Shown one piece after another: positions 43,483 through 53,672 of a DNA stretch of 64,000 nt (its first letter is position 1; the number at the start of each line of letters is the position of its first letter). The stretch is from Devosia sp. Leaf420 (GTDB lineage: Bacteria; Pseudomonadota; Alphaproteobacteria; Rhizobiales; Devosiaceae). The translations under genes and the position numbers were made by a program. The notes below the pieces were generated by a model. The model had not been told where the DNA came from, did not search any database, and worked only from the letters and a program-made list of their open reading frames with translations. The stretch covers positions 1 to 64,000 of the forward strand of contig NZ_LMQU01000014.1 of the NCBI RefSeq assembly GCF_001425445.1, given 5' to 3'.

Positions 43483-46400
43483 CCTATTCCAATCCCCAAT
43501 CCACCAAGCTCGGTCTTCTCGATGACGACCTCAAGATGGAAGGAAAGCTCCTCCGCCTCTGCAAGGACCTTGAAACAAAGATCCGCACGCCGCTCGCCAA
43601 TGTGCCATTCCAGTGGCACGTGCAGCGCGCCGACGGGTTTACGGCAGCCGAGGCACTGAAGGCGGATTGGCGGACTTGGGAAAAGTTCGGCAGCCACTCT
43701 GTCTGGGCCAAGCATCAGGAACACACTTGGTTCGCCGCTGAAATTACCGTGCCGGCAGAAGCGAAGGGCAAGGTGTTTGTCGCCCATTTCACCAGCCAAT
43801 GGCAGGACCGGCCTGGTTCGACCGACCCGCAATGTCTCGCCTATCTCGACGGCAAGATCGCGCAGGCGCTGGACGGCAATCACACTGAACTCGTCATTGA
43901 GCGCAATGCCAAGCCAGGCAACAAGCACGTCATTCTGGTCAATGCCTTTACGTTCTTTGACCGGCCGCTTGTTGGGTTCGAAGTGGATTTCTTGGTGCGC
44001 AATGAGCGCGCGGAAAAACTCTATTATGACCTGCAGACCCCGCTCGATGTGGCGGTGCGCCTCTATCAGAACGATCCGCGGCGGCAGGCGATTCTGAACA
44101 TCGTCGATCGCGCCCTGCGCGCACTTGATCGACGCGATGGGCATACGCCGGAATTCGAAGCGACCCTGCCGGCGGCCGAAAAGATCGCCAAGGAGATCTA
44201 CGATCTGGTCGATACCGAGGTGCAGCCGCAGATCACTGCGGTGGGCTCGACCCATCTCGACGTCGGTTGGCTCTGGCGCGTGATGCATACGCGCGACAAG
44301 ACTGGTCGCAGCTTTGCCACGGTGCTCAACCTGATGGAGGAGTATCCGCAGTTCGTCTTCATGTATAACCAGTCGGTGCTCTTCGATTTCCTGAAAAAGG
44401 ACTATCCGGAAATCTGGGAGCGCATGCTCAAGAAGGTTAAATCCGGGCAGTTCGAGATCGAAGGCGCCATGTGGGTGGAGCCGGACGTTAATATCGCCTC
44501 GGGGGAGTCGCTGGTCCGCCAGATCATGCGCGGGCGTCGCTTCCATATTGAAAACTTCAAGGTGACGCCCAAGACCGTCTGGCTGCCGGACACGTTCGGC
44601 TATTCGGCTAACCTGCCGCAGATCATGGAGAAATCCGGGCTCGAATATTTCGTGACGTCGAAGCTCTCTTGGAACGACACGGATCGGCATCCCTATGACA
44701 CGTTCTTCTGGCGCGGCATCGACGGGACCGTCACGAAAGCGCAGCTGATCACCGCGCAAAGGTATGACAGCGAACAGATTTTTACGACGTACAATGGCGA
44801 TCTCTCTGTTTCCGAGACCATGGGCGCATGGAAGCGCTATGAGCCCAAGGCGGCTTATGATCAGGTCGTCATGTCTTATGGTTATGGCGATGGCGGCGGG
44901 GGACCGACGCGCGCCATGATCGAGCGTGGCACGCGGCTCGAGCGTGGCATTCCCGGCGCACCCAAGGTCAAGCTTGAGGGCATCGTGCCATTCCTTGATC
45001 GCCTTGGCGCGGCGATGAATGCGAACCCCGGCAAATTCCCGACCTGGAATGGCGAGCTTTATCTGCAGTATCACCGCGGCACGCTGACCTCGGTCGCCAA
45101 GAACAAGGCCAATAACCGCAATGCCGAGCGCCGTTTGCGCGAGCTCGAATTTGTCGGCATCATGGCGCTGACCCAGGCGGGCCATGCCTATCCCACTGAA
45201 ACGCTTGCCGAATTCTGGGAGCTGGTACTGATCAACCAGTTCCACGACATCCTGCCGGGCACATCTATTCCGGAAGTTTATGTGGATAGCGATGGCGAAT
45301 ATCACCAGATTTTCTCGACGCTCTCCTCGCAAAACGGGCCATGGCATGCGGCGGCCCAGGCCTTTACCAAGCCCGGCAAGGATCAGCTTCGCGTGCTCAA
45401 TTTCACCAGCCAGAACCGCGCCGAACTGGTGAGCCTCGGCCAGGTTGCCGATGGCAATACGCTGGTGACGGCGAATGGCTCGGCACCGATCCAGACCATT
45501 ACCCGCGCCGATGGCAGCACGGAATCGGTGGCGCCGGTGCGCAATATCGCGGCGCTCGGCTGGACCGGGGCGCAGGTGGTGGCTGGGCCGTTGGTGATGA
45601 CCTCAAGCGTTTCGGTCTCCGAAAAGCATCTCGAAAACGAGCTGATCCGCGTCGATTTCGATAAGGCCGGCGAGATCACCGGGATCTTCGACAAGAAGCG
45701 GCAGCGCGATGTGCTGGCGCCGGGCAAGACGGCCAATCGTCTGATTGCCTATGAAGACAAGCCCATGGAATGGGACGCCTGGGATATCGACCGCTATTTC
45801 GAAGAGCAGTTCTGGCCGCTGGCCGATAGCCCGACCAAGATTTCCGTCGTCGAAACCGGTCCGCACCGCGCGGCGATCCGGGTTGAACGAAAATACCAAA
45901 AGTCATTGATCGTGCAGGTGATTTCGCTTTCCGCCGGTGCGCGTCAGGTGGAGTTCGACACCTTCATCGATTGGCAGGAGCGGCAGCAGGTCATCAAGGC
46001 GCAGTTCCCGTTCGATCTCAACATTTCCGAAATCCGCTCGGAAATTCAATTCGGCCATGTGAAGCGCCCGACCCATCGCAATACCACCTGGGACCGCGCG
46101 CGGTTTGAGGCCTCGATGCATCGTTGGGTCGATATTTCCGAATCCGACTTTGGCGCCGCGCTGATCAATGACAGCAAATATGCCTATGATTGCCACGAGC
46201 AATCGGTGCGCCTGACACTGGTGCGGGGTTCGACCTTCCCGGCACCCGACGCTGACCTCGGCGAACATCGCATCCGATATGCGCTCTTTATCCATGAAGG
46301 CGTGGCGGATCTGGCCCAGGTGCATCGCGCGGCCGAACGCTTCAACAACCCCCTCGCCGTGATCGGCAATCTGACGCCTTCGGCGGCGAAGGCTGGTGAA

Positions 46401-46673
46401 CTCGCCCAGTTTAGCTTCGCTCAGGTGGACGTGGATAACGTTACCATCGAGACGGTGAAAAAGGCCGAGAAATCCGACGCCGTGGTGCTGCGCGTCTTCG
46501 AGCACGCCAATATCCGGGCCGAGGCGACCATCTCCTTCGGGGTCAAGGTCAAGAGCGTGCGCACCGTCAACCTGATGGAAGAGGGGCCGAGCAAGCCTTT
46601 GGCAATCAAGGACAATAGCGTCACCTTGAAGCTGCGCCCCTTCGAAATCACAACGCTTCTCCTGGAAGTCTGA
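43479..46673 (+). CDS. GH38-family alpha-mannosidase
   Basis: A 1064-residue glycoside hydrolase family 38 enzyme. The zinc-binding motif is STHLDVGWLWR near residue 258 and the nucleophile is D371 in WLPDTFGYSANLP; HDILPGTSIPEVY near residue 590 is another family block, followed by beta-rich C-terminal domains. It resembles fungal/bacterial class II cytosolic mannosidases, with the usual N-terminal ~220-residue beta domain. No signal peptide: it acts on an oligosaccharide already imported by the surrounding ABC transporter. The gene overlaps the second permease by four bases. A 641-codon open frame on the opposite strand is a shadow. Confidence 0.94.
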   Translation: MTYSNPQSTKLGLLDDDLKMEGKLLRLCKDLETKIRTPLANVPFQWHVQRADGFTAAEALKADWRTWEKFGSHSVWAKHQEHTWFAAEITVPAEAKGKVFVAHFTSQWQDRPGSTDPQCLAYLDGKIAQALDGNHTELVIERNAKPGNKHVILVNAFTFFDRPLVGFEVDFLVRNERAEKLYYDLQTPLDVAVRLYQNDPRRQAILNIVDRALRALDRRDGHTPEFEATLPAAEKIAKEIYDLVDTEVQPQITAVGSTHLDVGWLWRVMHTRDKTGRSFATVLNLMEEYPQFVFMYNQSVLFDFLKKDYPEIWERMLKKVKSGQFEIEGAMWVEPDVNIASGESLVRQIMRGRRFHIENFKVTPKTVWLPDTFGYSANLPQIMEKSGLEYFVTSKLSWNDTDRHPYDTFFWRGIDGTVTKAQLITAQRYDSEQIFTTYNGDLSVSETMGAWKRYEPKAAYDQVVMSYGYGDGGGGPTRAMIERGTRLERGIPGAPKVKLEGIVPFLDRLGAAMNANPGKFPTWNGELYLQYHRGTLTSVAKNKANNRNAERRLRELEFVGIMALTQAGHAYPTETLAEFWELVLINQFHDILPGTSIPEVYVDSDGEYHQIFSTLSSQNGPWHAAAQAFTKPGKDQLRVLNFTSQNRAELVSLGQVADGNTLVTANGSAPIQTITRADGSTESVAPVRNIAALGWTGAQVVAGPLVMTSSVSVSEKHLENELIRVDFDKAGEITGIFDKKRQRDVLAPGKTANRLIAYEDKPMEWDAWDIDRYFEEQFWPLADSPTKISVVETGPHRAAIRVERKYQKSLIVQVISLSAGARQVEFDTFIDWQERQQVIKAQFPFDLNISEIRSEIQFGHVKRPTHRNTTWDRARFEASMHRWVDISESDFGAALINDSKYAYDCHEQSVRLTLVRGSTFPAPDADLGEHRIRYALFIHEGVADLAQVHRAAERFNNPLAVIGNLTPSAAKAGELAQFSFAQVDVDNVTIETVKKAEKSDAVVLRVFEHANIRAEATISFGVKVKSVRTVNLMEEGPSKPLAIKDNSVTLKLRPFEITTLLLEV

Positions 46674-46683
46674 GGAGGTTTTC

Positions 46684-47742
46684 ATGGCCGATGTCACGCT
46701 TCGCCAAGTCCGGAAATCCTATGGGAACCTCGAGGTCGTCCATGGGGTCGATCTCGAGATCAAAAGCGGGGAATTCGTTGTCTTCGTCGGGCCCTCGGGC
46801 TGCGGAAAATCAACACTTCTGCGCATGATCGCCGGGCTCGAACCGATTACGGGCGGCGAGATTTCAATCGAGGGCCGGGTGGTCAACGACGTGCCCTCGC
46901 CCCAGCGCGGCATCGCCATGGTGTTCCAGTCTTATGCGCTTTATCCGCATATGACGGTCTATGAGAACATGGCCTTTGGCCTCAAGCTCAAGAAGACGCC
47001 GAAAGAAGAGGTGGATCAACGGGTTAGGGAAGCTGCGCGGATTTTGCAGATCGAAGCCTATCTCGATCGCATGCCCAAGGCGCTCTCTGGTGGGCAGCGG
47101 CAGCGTGTCGCCATCGGGCGGGCGATCGTGCGCAATCCGAAGGTGTTTTTGTTCGATGAGCCGCTGTCCAATCTCGACGCATCGCTGCGGGCGCAGACGC
47201 GTGTCGAGATTGCAAAACTGCACGATACGCTTGATGCGACAATGATTTACGTGACCCATGACCAAGTCGAGGCGATGACCCTCGCGGACCGGATCGTGGT
47301 GCTCAATGCAGGTAATATCGAGCAGGTCGGTTCGCCGCTCGATCTCTATCGCAACCCGGTCAACACCTTCGTGGCGGGGTTCATCGCCAGCCAGCGCATG
47401 AACTTTATCTCCGTGACGCCAGAGGGCAATCAACTGCGCCTGCCGGGTAACATTCCGTTAACATTGAGCGGCGTCGATCTCGCAAAGGTTAAAACCATCG
47501 GGGCACGGCCCGAGCATCTGACTTTGGCGAGCCCGGAAAGCGCGCATCTGAGCGGGACGCTCGCCGTGATCGAACAGTTCGGCGAATATGCGCTGGCCTA
47601 TGTCGAACTGCCGGACGGGGAAATGGTGACGGTGAAACTCGACGGCGCGCCAGACCTCGAATTGCACCAGGCGATGCATATCGCACTGCCACCCGACGAG
47701 GTGCATCTGTTCGATGAACAGGGACGGGCGATTCGCGCTTAG
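46684..47742 (+). CDS. Sugar ABC transporter ATP-binding protein (MsmK/UgpC type)
   Basis: A 352-residue importer ATPase: Walker [19 protein letters not shown]-loop FQSYALYPHMTVYENM, signature LSGGQRQRVAIGRAI, Walker B FLFDEPLSNLD, H-loop VTHDQVEAMTLADR, and a C-terminal TOBE/OB regulatory domain (TIGARPEHLTL). AGGAGG lies just before ATG 46684. It ends the mannoside operon and overlaps the convergent reductase gene by four bases. Confidence 0.94.
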   Translation: MADVTLRQVRKSYGNLEVVHGVDLEIKSGEFVVFVGPSGCGKSTLLRMIAGLEPITGGEISIEGRVVNDVPSPQRGIAMVFQSYALYPHMTVYENMAFGLKLKKTPKEEVDQRVREAARILQIEAYLDRMPKALSGGQRQRVAIGRAIVRNPKVFLFDEPLSNLDASLRAQTRVEIAKLHDTLDATMIYVTHDQVEAMTLADRIVVLNAGNIEQVGSPLDLYRNPVNTFVAGFIASQRMNFISVTPEGNQLRLPGNIPLTLSGVDLAKVKTIGARPEHLTLASPESAHLSGTLAVIEQFGEYALAYVELPDGEMVTVKLDGAPDLELHQAMHIALPPDEVHLFDEQGRAIRA

Positions 47743-48482
47743 CCGTAGCGCTCGGTGCGGATGATCTCGGCGGGCATGCCGGCTTCGACGGCGCGGTCGG
47801 CGGCGACGTTGACGAAGGCGTTGCTGCCGCAGATGAAGACATGCTTTGGCGCGGCGCCGAGCGTTTTGATCGTGTCTGTGATGATCGGGCCGTCGATGCG
47901 GCGAGCGTAGTCGCTTGGGCGACTGGGCGTTTCGCGGGTGAGGGCGAGGCGCAGGGTGAAGTTTTCCCACTCAGCTTCGATGGCGAGGAGGTCGTCGAGG
48001 AAGGGTGCTTCGGCGGCGGTGCGAGCCGAGAAGAGAAGCACCACGCGGGCGTCGGATTTTTCGGCAAAGCCGTGGCGGATCATGGCCAGCAGGGGCACGA
48101 CGCCGGAGCCGCCGCCGATGAGAAGGAGCGGGCCGCCATTGGTGGGGCTCCAGACGAAGTGGCCGCCGAGTGGGCCGCGCAGTTCGATCTCGTCGCCCAC
48201 CTCGGCGACATCGTGGAAGAATGGCGAGACTTCGCCATCATCGAGCCGGTCGATGGCGAGTTCGATTTCGGGAACGGTATTGGGCGCCGAGGCGATGGAA
48301 TAGCTGCGCAGGGCGACATAGCCATCGGGCGCCGTGAGGCGAACATCAACATGCTGGCCGGCGCGATGGGCGAAAGGCTCGGGCGGCAGAAAGAAGAAGC
48401 TCGAGAGCGTCTTTGTCCGTGCAACGATGCGCGTGATCCTCGCCTCTTGCCAGCGGATCTCGCGATTGATCGTATCAATCAT
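47739..48482 (-). CDS. FAD/NAD-binding ferredoxin-reductase-type oxidoreductase
   Basis: A 247-residue flavin reductase of the FNR superfamily without an iron-sulfur domain. FAD-binding: LRSYSIASAP (the RxYS motif). NAD(P)-binding: LLLIGGGSGVVPLLAMIRHG and HVFICGSNAFVN at the end. ATG 48482 opens close to the start of the FAD barrel. It overlaps the stop of the sulfite-oxidase-like gene by eight bases, so it very likely supplies or takes electrons from that molybdoenzyme. Confidence 0.88.
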   Translation of the reverse strand: MIDTINREIRWQEARITRIVARTKTLSSFFFLPPEPFAHRAGQHVDVRLTAPDGYVALRSYSIASAPNTVPEIELAIDRLDDGEVSPFFHDVAEVGDEIELRGPLGGHFVWSPTNGGPLLLIGGGSGVVPLLAMIRHGFAEKSDARVVLLFSARTAAEAPFLDDLLAIEAEWENFTLRLALTRETPSRPSDYARRIDGPIITDTIKTLGAAPKHVFICGSNAFVNVAADRAVEAGMPAEIIRTERYG

Positions 48483-49080
48483 CGGTATAGCGCTGCTCTT
48501 TCCAGGGGTCGCCATAAATGTGGTAGCCGCGCAATTCCCAGAAGCCGGCTTCGTCGCGCTCGGTGAATTGGAGACCATTGACCCACTTGGCCGACTTCCA
48601 GAAATAAAGATGCGGCACGAGAAGGCGGGCGGGGCCGCCATGGTCGCGCTCTAGCGGCTTGCCACCATATTTCAGGGCCACCATCGCCTTGCCGGTGAGG
48701 AGATCGGCGGCGGGGACATTGGTCGAATAGCCATCATAGGAATGGGCGAGCAAAAACTTGGTCGGCGGCTCGATAAAGGCGTCGGCAAGAAGATCGTCGA
48801 TGAGGACGCCTTCCCAGGTGGTATCGAGCATCGACCATGTAGTGACGCAGTGGATATCCCGCACCATTTTGGTCATGGGGAGCGCGTTGAATTCGGCCCA
48901 GGTCCAGGTTTTGACCGGGCGCGGGCCGACCTTGAGGGTGAATTTCCAGCTTTCGGTCGCGATATGGGGCGTCGGGCCGGCGGTGAGTACGGGGAAATAA
49001 TCGACGAGGTGCTGGCCGGGCGGGACGCGATCCTTTTGCTCGGGTTCGCGGGGGCGTCCGGTAAAGCCGCGTGTCGCCAT
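48475..49080 (-). CDS. Sulfite-oxidase-like molybdopterin-dependent oxidoreductase
   Basis: A 201-residue protein containing only the molybdopterin-binding SUOX fold. The molybdenum-ligating cysteine is C78 in RDIHCVTTWSMLDTTWEGV; other family marks are LLAHSYDGYSTNVP and ARLLVPHLYFWKSAKWV. Unlike MsrP/YedY it has no Tat signal and no heme domain, so it is cytoplasmic. GGAGG before ATG 49080 fixes the start. Its partner is the adjacent flavin reductase. The substrate, possibly a sulfoxide or other oxidised compound, is unknown. Confidence 0.9.
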   Translation of the reverse strand: MATRGFTGRPREPEQKDRVPPGQHLVDYFPVLTAGPTPHIATESWKFTLKVGPRPVKTWTWAEFNALPMTKMVRDIHCVTTWSMLDTTWEGVLIDDLLADAFIEPPTKFLLAHSYDGYSTNVPAADLLTGKAMVALKYGGKPLERDHGGPARLLVPHLYFWKSAKWVNGLQFTERDEAGFWELRGYHIYGDPWKEQRYTDD

Positions 49081-49162
49081 GGTCGTTTCCTCCGGCGTGA
49101 AGCTGGACGGCAGTAGAAACCAGCGCGGCGTTTCAGGCAATCCGCGCTGGCGGGGAGGCGGG

Positions 49163-51472
49163 TTACTTCTTTTTCATGGCGGCGCTGAGGAGCGCGCCAA
49201 ACGCGCCCTGGTCGTTGGCCTTGGGCGCGGGGGCGGGGCGCTGCTGGGATGGCCGGCTGTTGGCGGGCCGCTGTTGCTGCGGACGATCCTCGCGGGCCGA
49301 GGCGCCGCCGTCGCGGCGCATGGTGAGGCCGATGCGTTTGCGGGGGACGTCGACTTCGACGACGGTGACTTTCACGACATCGCCGGCTTTGACGACCTCA
49401 TGCGGGTCTTTGACGAATTTATCGGCGAGCTGGGAGACGTGGACCAACCCGTCCTGGTGGACGCCGATATCGACGAAGGCGCCAAAGGCGGCGACATTGG
49501 TGACGGTGCCTTCAAGCTGCATGCCGGGTTTCAGGTGTTTGATGTCATCGACACCTTCGGCAAAAGTTGCGGTCTTGAAGGCGGGGCGGGGATCGCGGCC
49601 GGGCTTTTCGAGTTCGCCGATGATGTCGCAAACGGTCGGCAGACCAAAGCGCTCGTCGACGAAGACGCGCGGGTCCAAGGCCTTGAGCGCTGAGGGATCG
49701 CTCATTAGGGCGCGGACATCGCGGCCGCAGGCAGCGACGATTTTGCGGGCAACGCCATAGGCTTCGGGGTGGACTGAGGAAGCATCGAGCGGCTCGGTGC
49801 CATCGGTGATGCGCAGGAACCCGGCGGCTTGCTCGAAGGTGCGCTGGCCGAGGCGGGCGACGGACAACAGTTCTTTTCGCGTCTTGAAGGGGCCGTTTGC
49901 GTCGCGATGATTGACAATGGCTTCGGCGATCGAGCCGCTGAGACCGGAGACGCGGGAGAGGAGCAGGGCCGAGGCGGTGTTGAGATCGACGCCGACGGCA
50001 TTCACCGCATCTTCGACGACGCCATCGAGCGATTTGGCGAGGCGGTATTGATCGACATCGTGCTGATATTGACCGACGCCGATGCTCTTGGGTTCGATCT
50101 TGACCAGTTCGGCGAGCGGGTCCTGGAGGCGGCGGGCGATGGAGACGGCGCCGCGGAGCGAGACGTCGAGACCGGGGAATTCGGCGGCGGCAAGGGCAGA
50201 GGCGGAATAGACCGAGGCGCCGGCTTCGGAGACGATGACCTTCATCGGCTTTGGCGCGGGCATGCTTGCGAGCATGTCAGCAACGAGCTTTTCGGTTTCG
50301 CGCGAGCCGGTGCCATTGCCGATGGCGATGAGTTCGACATTGTGGGCGCGGATGAGTTTGGCGAGTTCGACCTGGGTGCCCGAAACGTCATTGCGCGGCG
50401 GGAAGGGATAGACCGTCGAAGTGGCGAGGACCTTGCCGGTGCCGTCGACGACGGCGACTTTGACGCCGGTGCGGATGCCGGGATCGAGGCCCATGGTGGC
50501 GCGGGAGCCGGCAGGGGCGGCGAGCAGCAGGTCTTTGAGATTCCGGGCGAAGACGTGAATGGCTTCTTCGTCGGCGCGTTCGCGGAGATCGCGCATCAGA
50601 TCGAGCGAGAGGTGCACATAGAGTTTGGTGCGCCAAGCCCAGCCTGCCACTTCAAGGAGCCATTTGTCGCCGGGGAGGGCGCCGCCGACCTGGTAGGCGG
50701 AGGCGACCATGCGGACGGCGGGTTTGACGGCAGAGGTGTCGTCGGCATCGACTTCGATATCGACGGAGAGCACTTCCTCATTGCGGCCGCGCAGCATCGC
50801 CAGCGCCCGGTGGCTGGGGGCGGTGGCCCAGCGTTCTGTGTGGTCGAAATAATCGGAGAACTTTGCGCCGGCCTCTTCCTTGCCCTTGATCACCTTGGCC
50901 CGGATGGTGGCGCGGTCTTTCATATAGGTGCGAAGGCGGCCGACAAGATCGGCGTTTTCGGCCATCTGTTCGACCACGATGTCGCGGGCGCCGTCGAGCG
51001 CGGCTTTTACGTCGGGAACATCGTCGGTGAGATATTTGGCGGCGAGATCGGCAGGGACAAGGCGGCGGTCGCCGAGGATGGCTTCGGCCAGGGGGCCGAG
51101 TCCCCGCTCGCGGGCAATTTCCGCCTTGGTGCGGCGCTTGGGTTTGAAGGGGAGATAGATGTCCTCCAATTCGGCTTTTGTGGGCGCGGCGGCGAGGGCT
51201 TGGGCGATCTCTGGCGTGAGCTTGCCCTGCTCGGTGATGGATTTGAGGATCGCGTCGCGGCGCGTGTCGAGTTCGCGAAGGTAGCCGAGGCGTTCTTCAA
51301 GCGTGCGGAGCTGGGTGTCGTCGAGCCCGCCGGTCACTTCCTTGCGGTAGCGCGCGATGAAGGGAACGGTGGCGCCGCCATCGAGCAATTCGATCGCGGC
51401 CTTGGCCTGATCGGGCTTGGCGCCGATTTCCTGGGCGATGCGGGTGGCAAGGTTTTGGGAGGGGAGCGCCAT
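49163..51472 (-). CDS. tex: Tex family S1 RNA-binding transcription accessory protein
   Basis: A 769-residue Tex protein: an N-terminal helical region ([22 protein letters not shown]), the YqgF/RuvC-like domain ([20 protein letters not shown] near residue 330), helix-hairpin-helix repeats ([20 protein letters not shown]), and a C-terminal S1 domain ([20 protein letters not shown]). A low-complexity Gln/Arg/Pro tail follows. Tex binds nucleic acids and is related to eukaryotic Spt6, with roles in transcription and ribosome-related stress. It stands alone in its transcription unit. Confidence 0.95.
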   Translation of the reverse strand: MALPSQNLATRIAQEIGAKPDQAKAAIELLDGGATVPFIARYRKEVTGGLDDTQLRTLEERLGYLRELDTRRDAILKSITEQGKLTPEIAQALAAAPTKAELEDIYLPFKPKRRTKAEIARERGLGPLAEAILGDRRLVPADLAAKYLTDDVPDVKAALDGARDIVVEQMAENADLVGRLRTYMKDRATIRAKVIKGKEEAGAKFSDYFDHTERWATAPSHRALAMLRGRNEEVLSVDIEVDADDTSAVKPAVRMVASAYQVGGALPGDKWLLEVAGWAWRTKLYVHLSLDLMRDLRERADEEAIHVFARNLKDLLLAAPAGSRATMGLDPGIRTGVKVAVVDGTGKVLATSTVYPFPPRNDVSGTQVELAKLIRAHNVELIAIGNGTGSRETEKLVADMLASMPAPKPMKVIVSEAGASVYSASALAAAEFPGLDVSLRGAVSIARRLQDPLAELVKIEPKSIGVGQYQHDVDQYRLAKSLDGVVEDAVNAVGVDLNTASALLLSRVSGLSGSIAEAIVNHRDANGPFKTRKELLSVARLGQRTFEQAAGFLRITDGTEPLDASSVHPEAYGVARKIVAACGRDVRALMSDPSALKALDPRVFVDERFGLPTVCDIIGELEKPGRDPRPAFKTATFAEGVDDIKHLKPGMQLEGTVTNVAAFGAFVDIGVHQDGLVHVSQLADKFVKDPHEVVKAGDVVKVTVVEVDVPRKRIGLTMRRDGGASAREDRPQQQRPANSRPSQQRPAPAPKANDQGAFGALLSAAMKKK

Positions 51473-51602
51473 GGGTCAGCCAAGTTGAGTCGAACTGGCG
51501 CGACCATAATGGGGAATTTGGCGAAAACACATGCGGCGGGTGCGGGGTTGTGGAAAGCGGGGACTGCTCCGCCTTGAGACCCTGTGACCGGCAGGCCAAA
51601 GC

Positions 51603-52859
51603 CTACCGGATCAGAATGGCGCGGAAATCATTCACATTGGTGCCGGTCGGGCCGGTGACAAAGAGGTCCCCGATCGCCTCGAAGGCGCTATAGGCGTCGT
51701 TGTTTGCCTGGGCGGCCAGTGGATCTATCCCCGCCGCACGCATGCGCTGGGCGGAGGTGCCGTCGACGAAGGCGCCGGCATTGTCTTCGGAGCCATCGAT
51801 CCCGTCGGTATCTCCCGCCAGCGCCGTGACGCCGGCGATGCCGTCAAGCGCGATGGCGAGCGCGAGCAGAAATTCGCCATTGCGTCCGCCGCGCCCCTTG
51901 CCGCGCAGGGTGACGGTCGTCTCGCCGCCCGAGAGCAGGACGACCGGCTTGGCAAAGGGTTGATTGCGCCCCGCGATTTCCTTGGCAATCGCGGCATGGA
52001 CCAGCGCCACGTCCCGGGCTTCGCCCTCGATGGAATCGGAGAGGATGGCCGCGCCGATCCCCTGCTTGCGGGCTTCTTCTGCAGCGGCAGTCAGCGACAG
52101 GGCCGCCGAGGCGATGGTCACCACCGAATTGCCGACAAAACGCGGGTCGTCCGAACGCGGGGCGGGGTTGTCGTCGCCTGCGAGAACCGCTTGCACCGCT
52201 TCTGGCAAGTCCAGTCGATAGAGATCGGCGAATTTGCGTGCTTCAGCGCGTGTGCCGGCCAATGAAATCGTTGGCCCGGACGCGACGAGGGCGGGATCGT
52301 CTCCCGGCACGTCGGACACGACGAGGGTGGCGACGCGCGCCGGCGCGGCCAATGCCGCAAGCCTGCCGCCCTTGATGGTCGAAAACTGATTGCGGATGAG
52401 GTTCATCACCCCGATCGGGGCTCCGGATGCGAGAAGCGCGCGGTTGACCGCCTGCTCGTCTTCGAGCGTCAGGCCATCTGCCGGTGCCGGAAGCAGGGCG
52501 GAGCCGCCGCCCGAAATCAGGGCGACGACGAGATCGTCGTCCGTGAGGCCTGAGACCAGGTCCTTGAGCCGCTGGGCTGCGGCAAAGCCTGCGGCGTCCG
52601 GAACGGGGTGGGCGGCTTCCGCGATTTCGATGCGCTCGCAGGCTTCGGCATAGCCATAGCGCGTAACGACGAGACCGGCGTGGATCGCATGTGGCCAAGC
52701 CTGTTCAAAAGCGCGCGCCATTTGGGCGGAAGCCTTGCCGGCGCCGATGACAATTGTCCGCCCCTTCGGCGCCTCGGGCAAATGCCGCTCGACGGCCAGC
52801 GCGGGCTGGGCACGATCTACGGCAAGCTCGAACAGCGATTGCAGGATTTCGCGATCCAT
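51603..52859 (-). CDS. Glycerate 2-kinase (GckA/TtuD, MOFRL family)
   Basis: A 418-residue DUF4147/MOFRL-type glycerate kinase that makes 2-phosphoglycerate from D-glycerate. Recognisable blocks are VIGAGKASAQMARAFE, LISGGGSALLPAPADGLTLED, NLIRNQFSTIKGGRLA and VLLSGGETTVTLRGKGRGGRN with GDTDGIDGSEDNAGAF near the end. ATG 52859 has GGAGGA upstream; a longer in-frame start at 52934 lacks one. It serves glyoxylate, serine or tartrate metabolism. It is divergent from the phosphonate-type trio. Confidence 0.93.
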   Translation of the reverse strand: MDREILQSLFELAVDRAQPALAVERHLPEAPKGRTIVIGAGKASAQMARAFEQAWPHAIHAGLVVTRYGYAEACERIEIAEAAHPVPDAAGFAAAQRLKDLVSGLTDDDLVVALISGGGSALLPAPADGLTLEDEQAVNRALLASGAPIGVMNLIRNQFSTIKGGRLAALAAPARVATLVVSDVPGDDPALVASGPTISLAGTRAEARKFADLYRLDLPEAVQAVLAGDDNPAPRSDDPRFVGNSVVTIASAALSLTAAAEEARKQGIGAAILSDSIEGEARDVALVHAAIAKEIAGRNQPFAKPVVLLSGGETTVTLRGKGRGGRNGEFLLALAIALDGIAGVTALAGDTDGIDGSEDNAGAFVDGTSAQRMRAAGIDPLAAQANNDAYSAFEAIGDLFVTGPTGTNVNDFRAILIR

Positions 52860-52980
52860 TTGGTCCTCCGGCCGTTTTCCCCGCGCCTTTGTGACGGCGG
52901 CATCCGTCCTTGTCCAGCCTTGCCAGCCTGTCAAAAGGTGGACACATAGAGGCAGTACCGGCAGGCGCAGGGAGTTTTAT

Positions 52981-53670
52981 GTGACCGAACGATTCGCCAT
53001 TTACTATGCGCCGTCCGCCAATAGCCCCCTCTGGGACCGGGCCTCGGCCTGGCTTGGGCGCGATCCGCTGACCAATGAACTGTTCGAGGGCGCGATTGCC
53101 GGGATCGAGCGCAATCGGCTGCTCAATCTCACCCAATCGGCCAATCGCTACGCCTTCCACGCCACCATCAAGCCGCCCATGGCGCTGGCCGATGGCGCGA
53201 CAGTGGATGATTTGCGCGCGAGCCTTGCCGATTTTGCCAAGCGCCAATCGCCCTTTTCGATCGGCAAGCTGACCGTCGCTTCGCTCGATGGCTTTCTGGC
53301 GCTGATCCCGGAAGCCGAAAACGAAGCGCTCGTCGATTTCGCCGCATCGGTTGTCGAAGAATTCGAGCCACATCGCGCGCCGCTCAGTCTGAAGGATCGC
53401 GCCGCGCGCCTTGCGCGGGGTTTGACGCCACGTCAGGAAGAACTCCTCGACGCTTATGGCTACCCTTACGTGTTCGACGAATTCCGCTTCCACATGACGT
53501 TGACGGATCGGCTGAGCCAAGAGGACCATGCCGAAGTCATGGCGGCAGCACAGGCTTGGTTCGCGCCGGACCTTGCCGAGCCGCTGACCTTTGACCGGCT
53601 CGTGCTCTATCATGAGCCAGAGCCCGCCTCCTATTTCCGCCGCCTTGAAGATTTTCGCCTGGGAGCCTGA
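52981..53670 (+). CDS. DUF1045 / phosphonate-operon 2H phosphoesterase-like protein
   Basis: A 229-residue protein of the TIGR03223 (DUF1045) family, found in carbon-phosphorus lyase operons. It carries two HxT motifs, HATIKP at residue 60 and HMTLTD at 171, the hallmark of 2H phosphoesterases, so it may act on a cyclic ribose phosphate intermediate. The start is GTG 52981 with AGGGAG just upstream. It is followed two bases after its stop by phnM. The rest of the lyase operon (phnG to phnL) is not here. Confidence 0.9.
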   Translation: MTERFAIYYAPSANSPLWDRASAWLGRDPLTNELFEGAIAGIERNRLLNLTQSANRYAFHATIKPPMALADGATVDDLRASLADFAKRQSPFSIGKLTVASLDGFLALIPEAENEALVDFAASVVEEFEPHRAPLSLKDRAARLARGLTPRQEELLDAYGYPYVFDEFRFHMTLTDRLSQEDHAEVMAAAQAWFAPDLAEPLTFDRLVLYHEPEPASYFRRLEDFRLGA

Positions 53671-53672
53671 GC

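Noticed and set aside
43422..45347. 641-codon open frame on the minus strand
   Set aside because: It lies wholly inside and antisense to the GH38 mannosidase gene and the end of the permease gene, which have clear family motifs. Long antisense frames are expected at this GC content.
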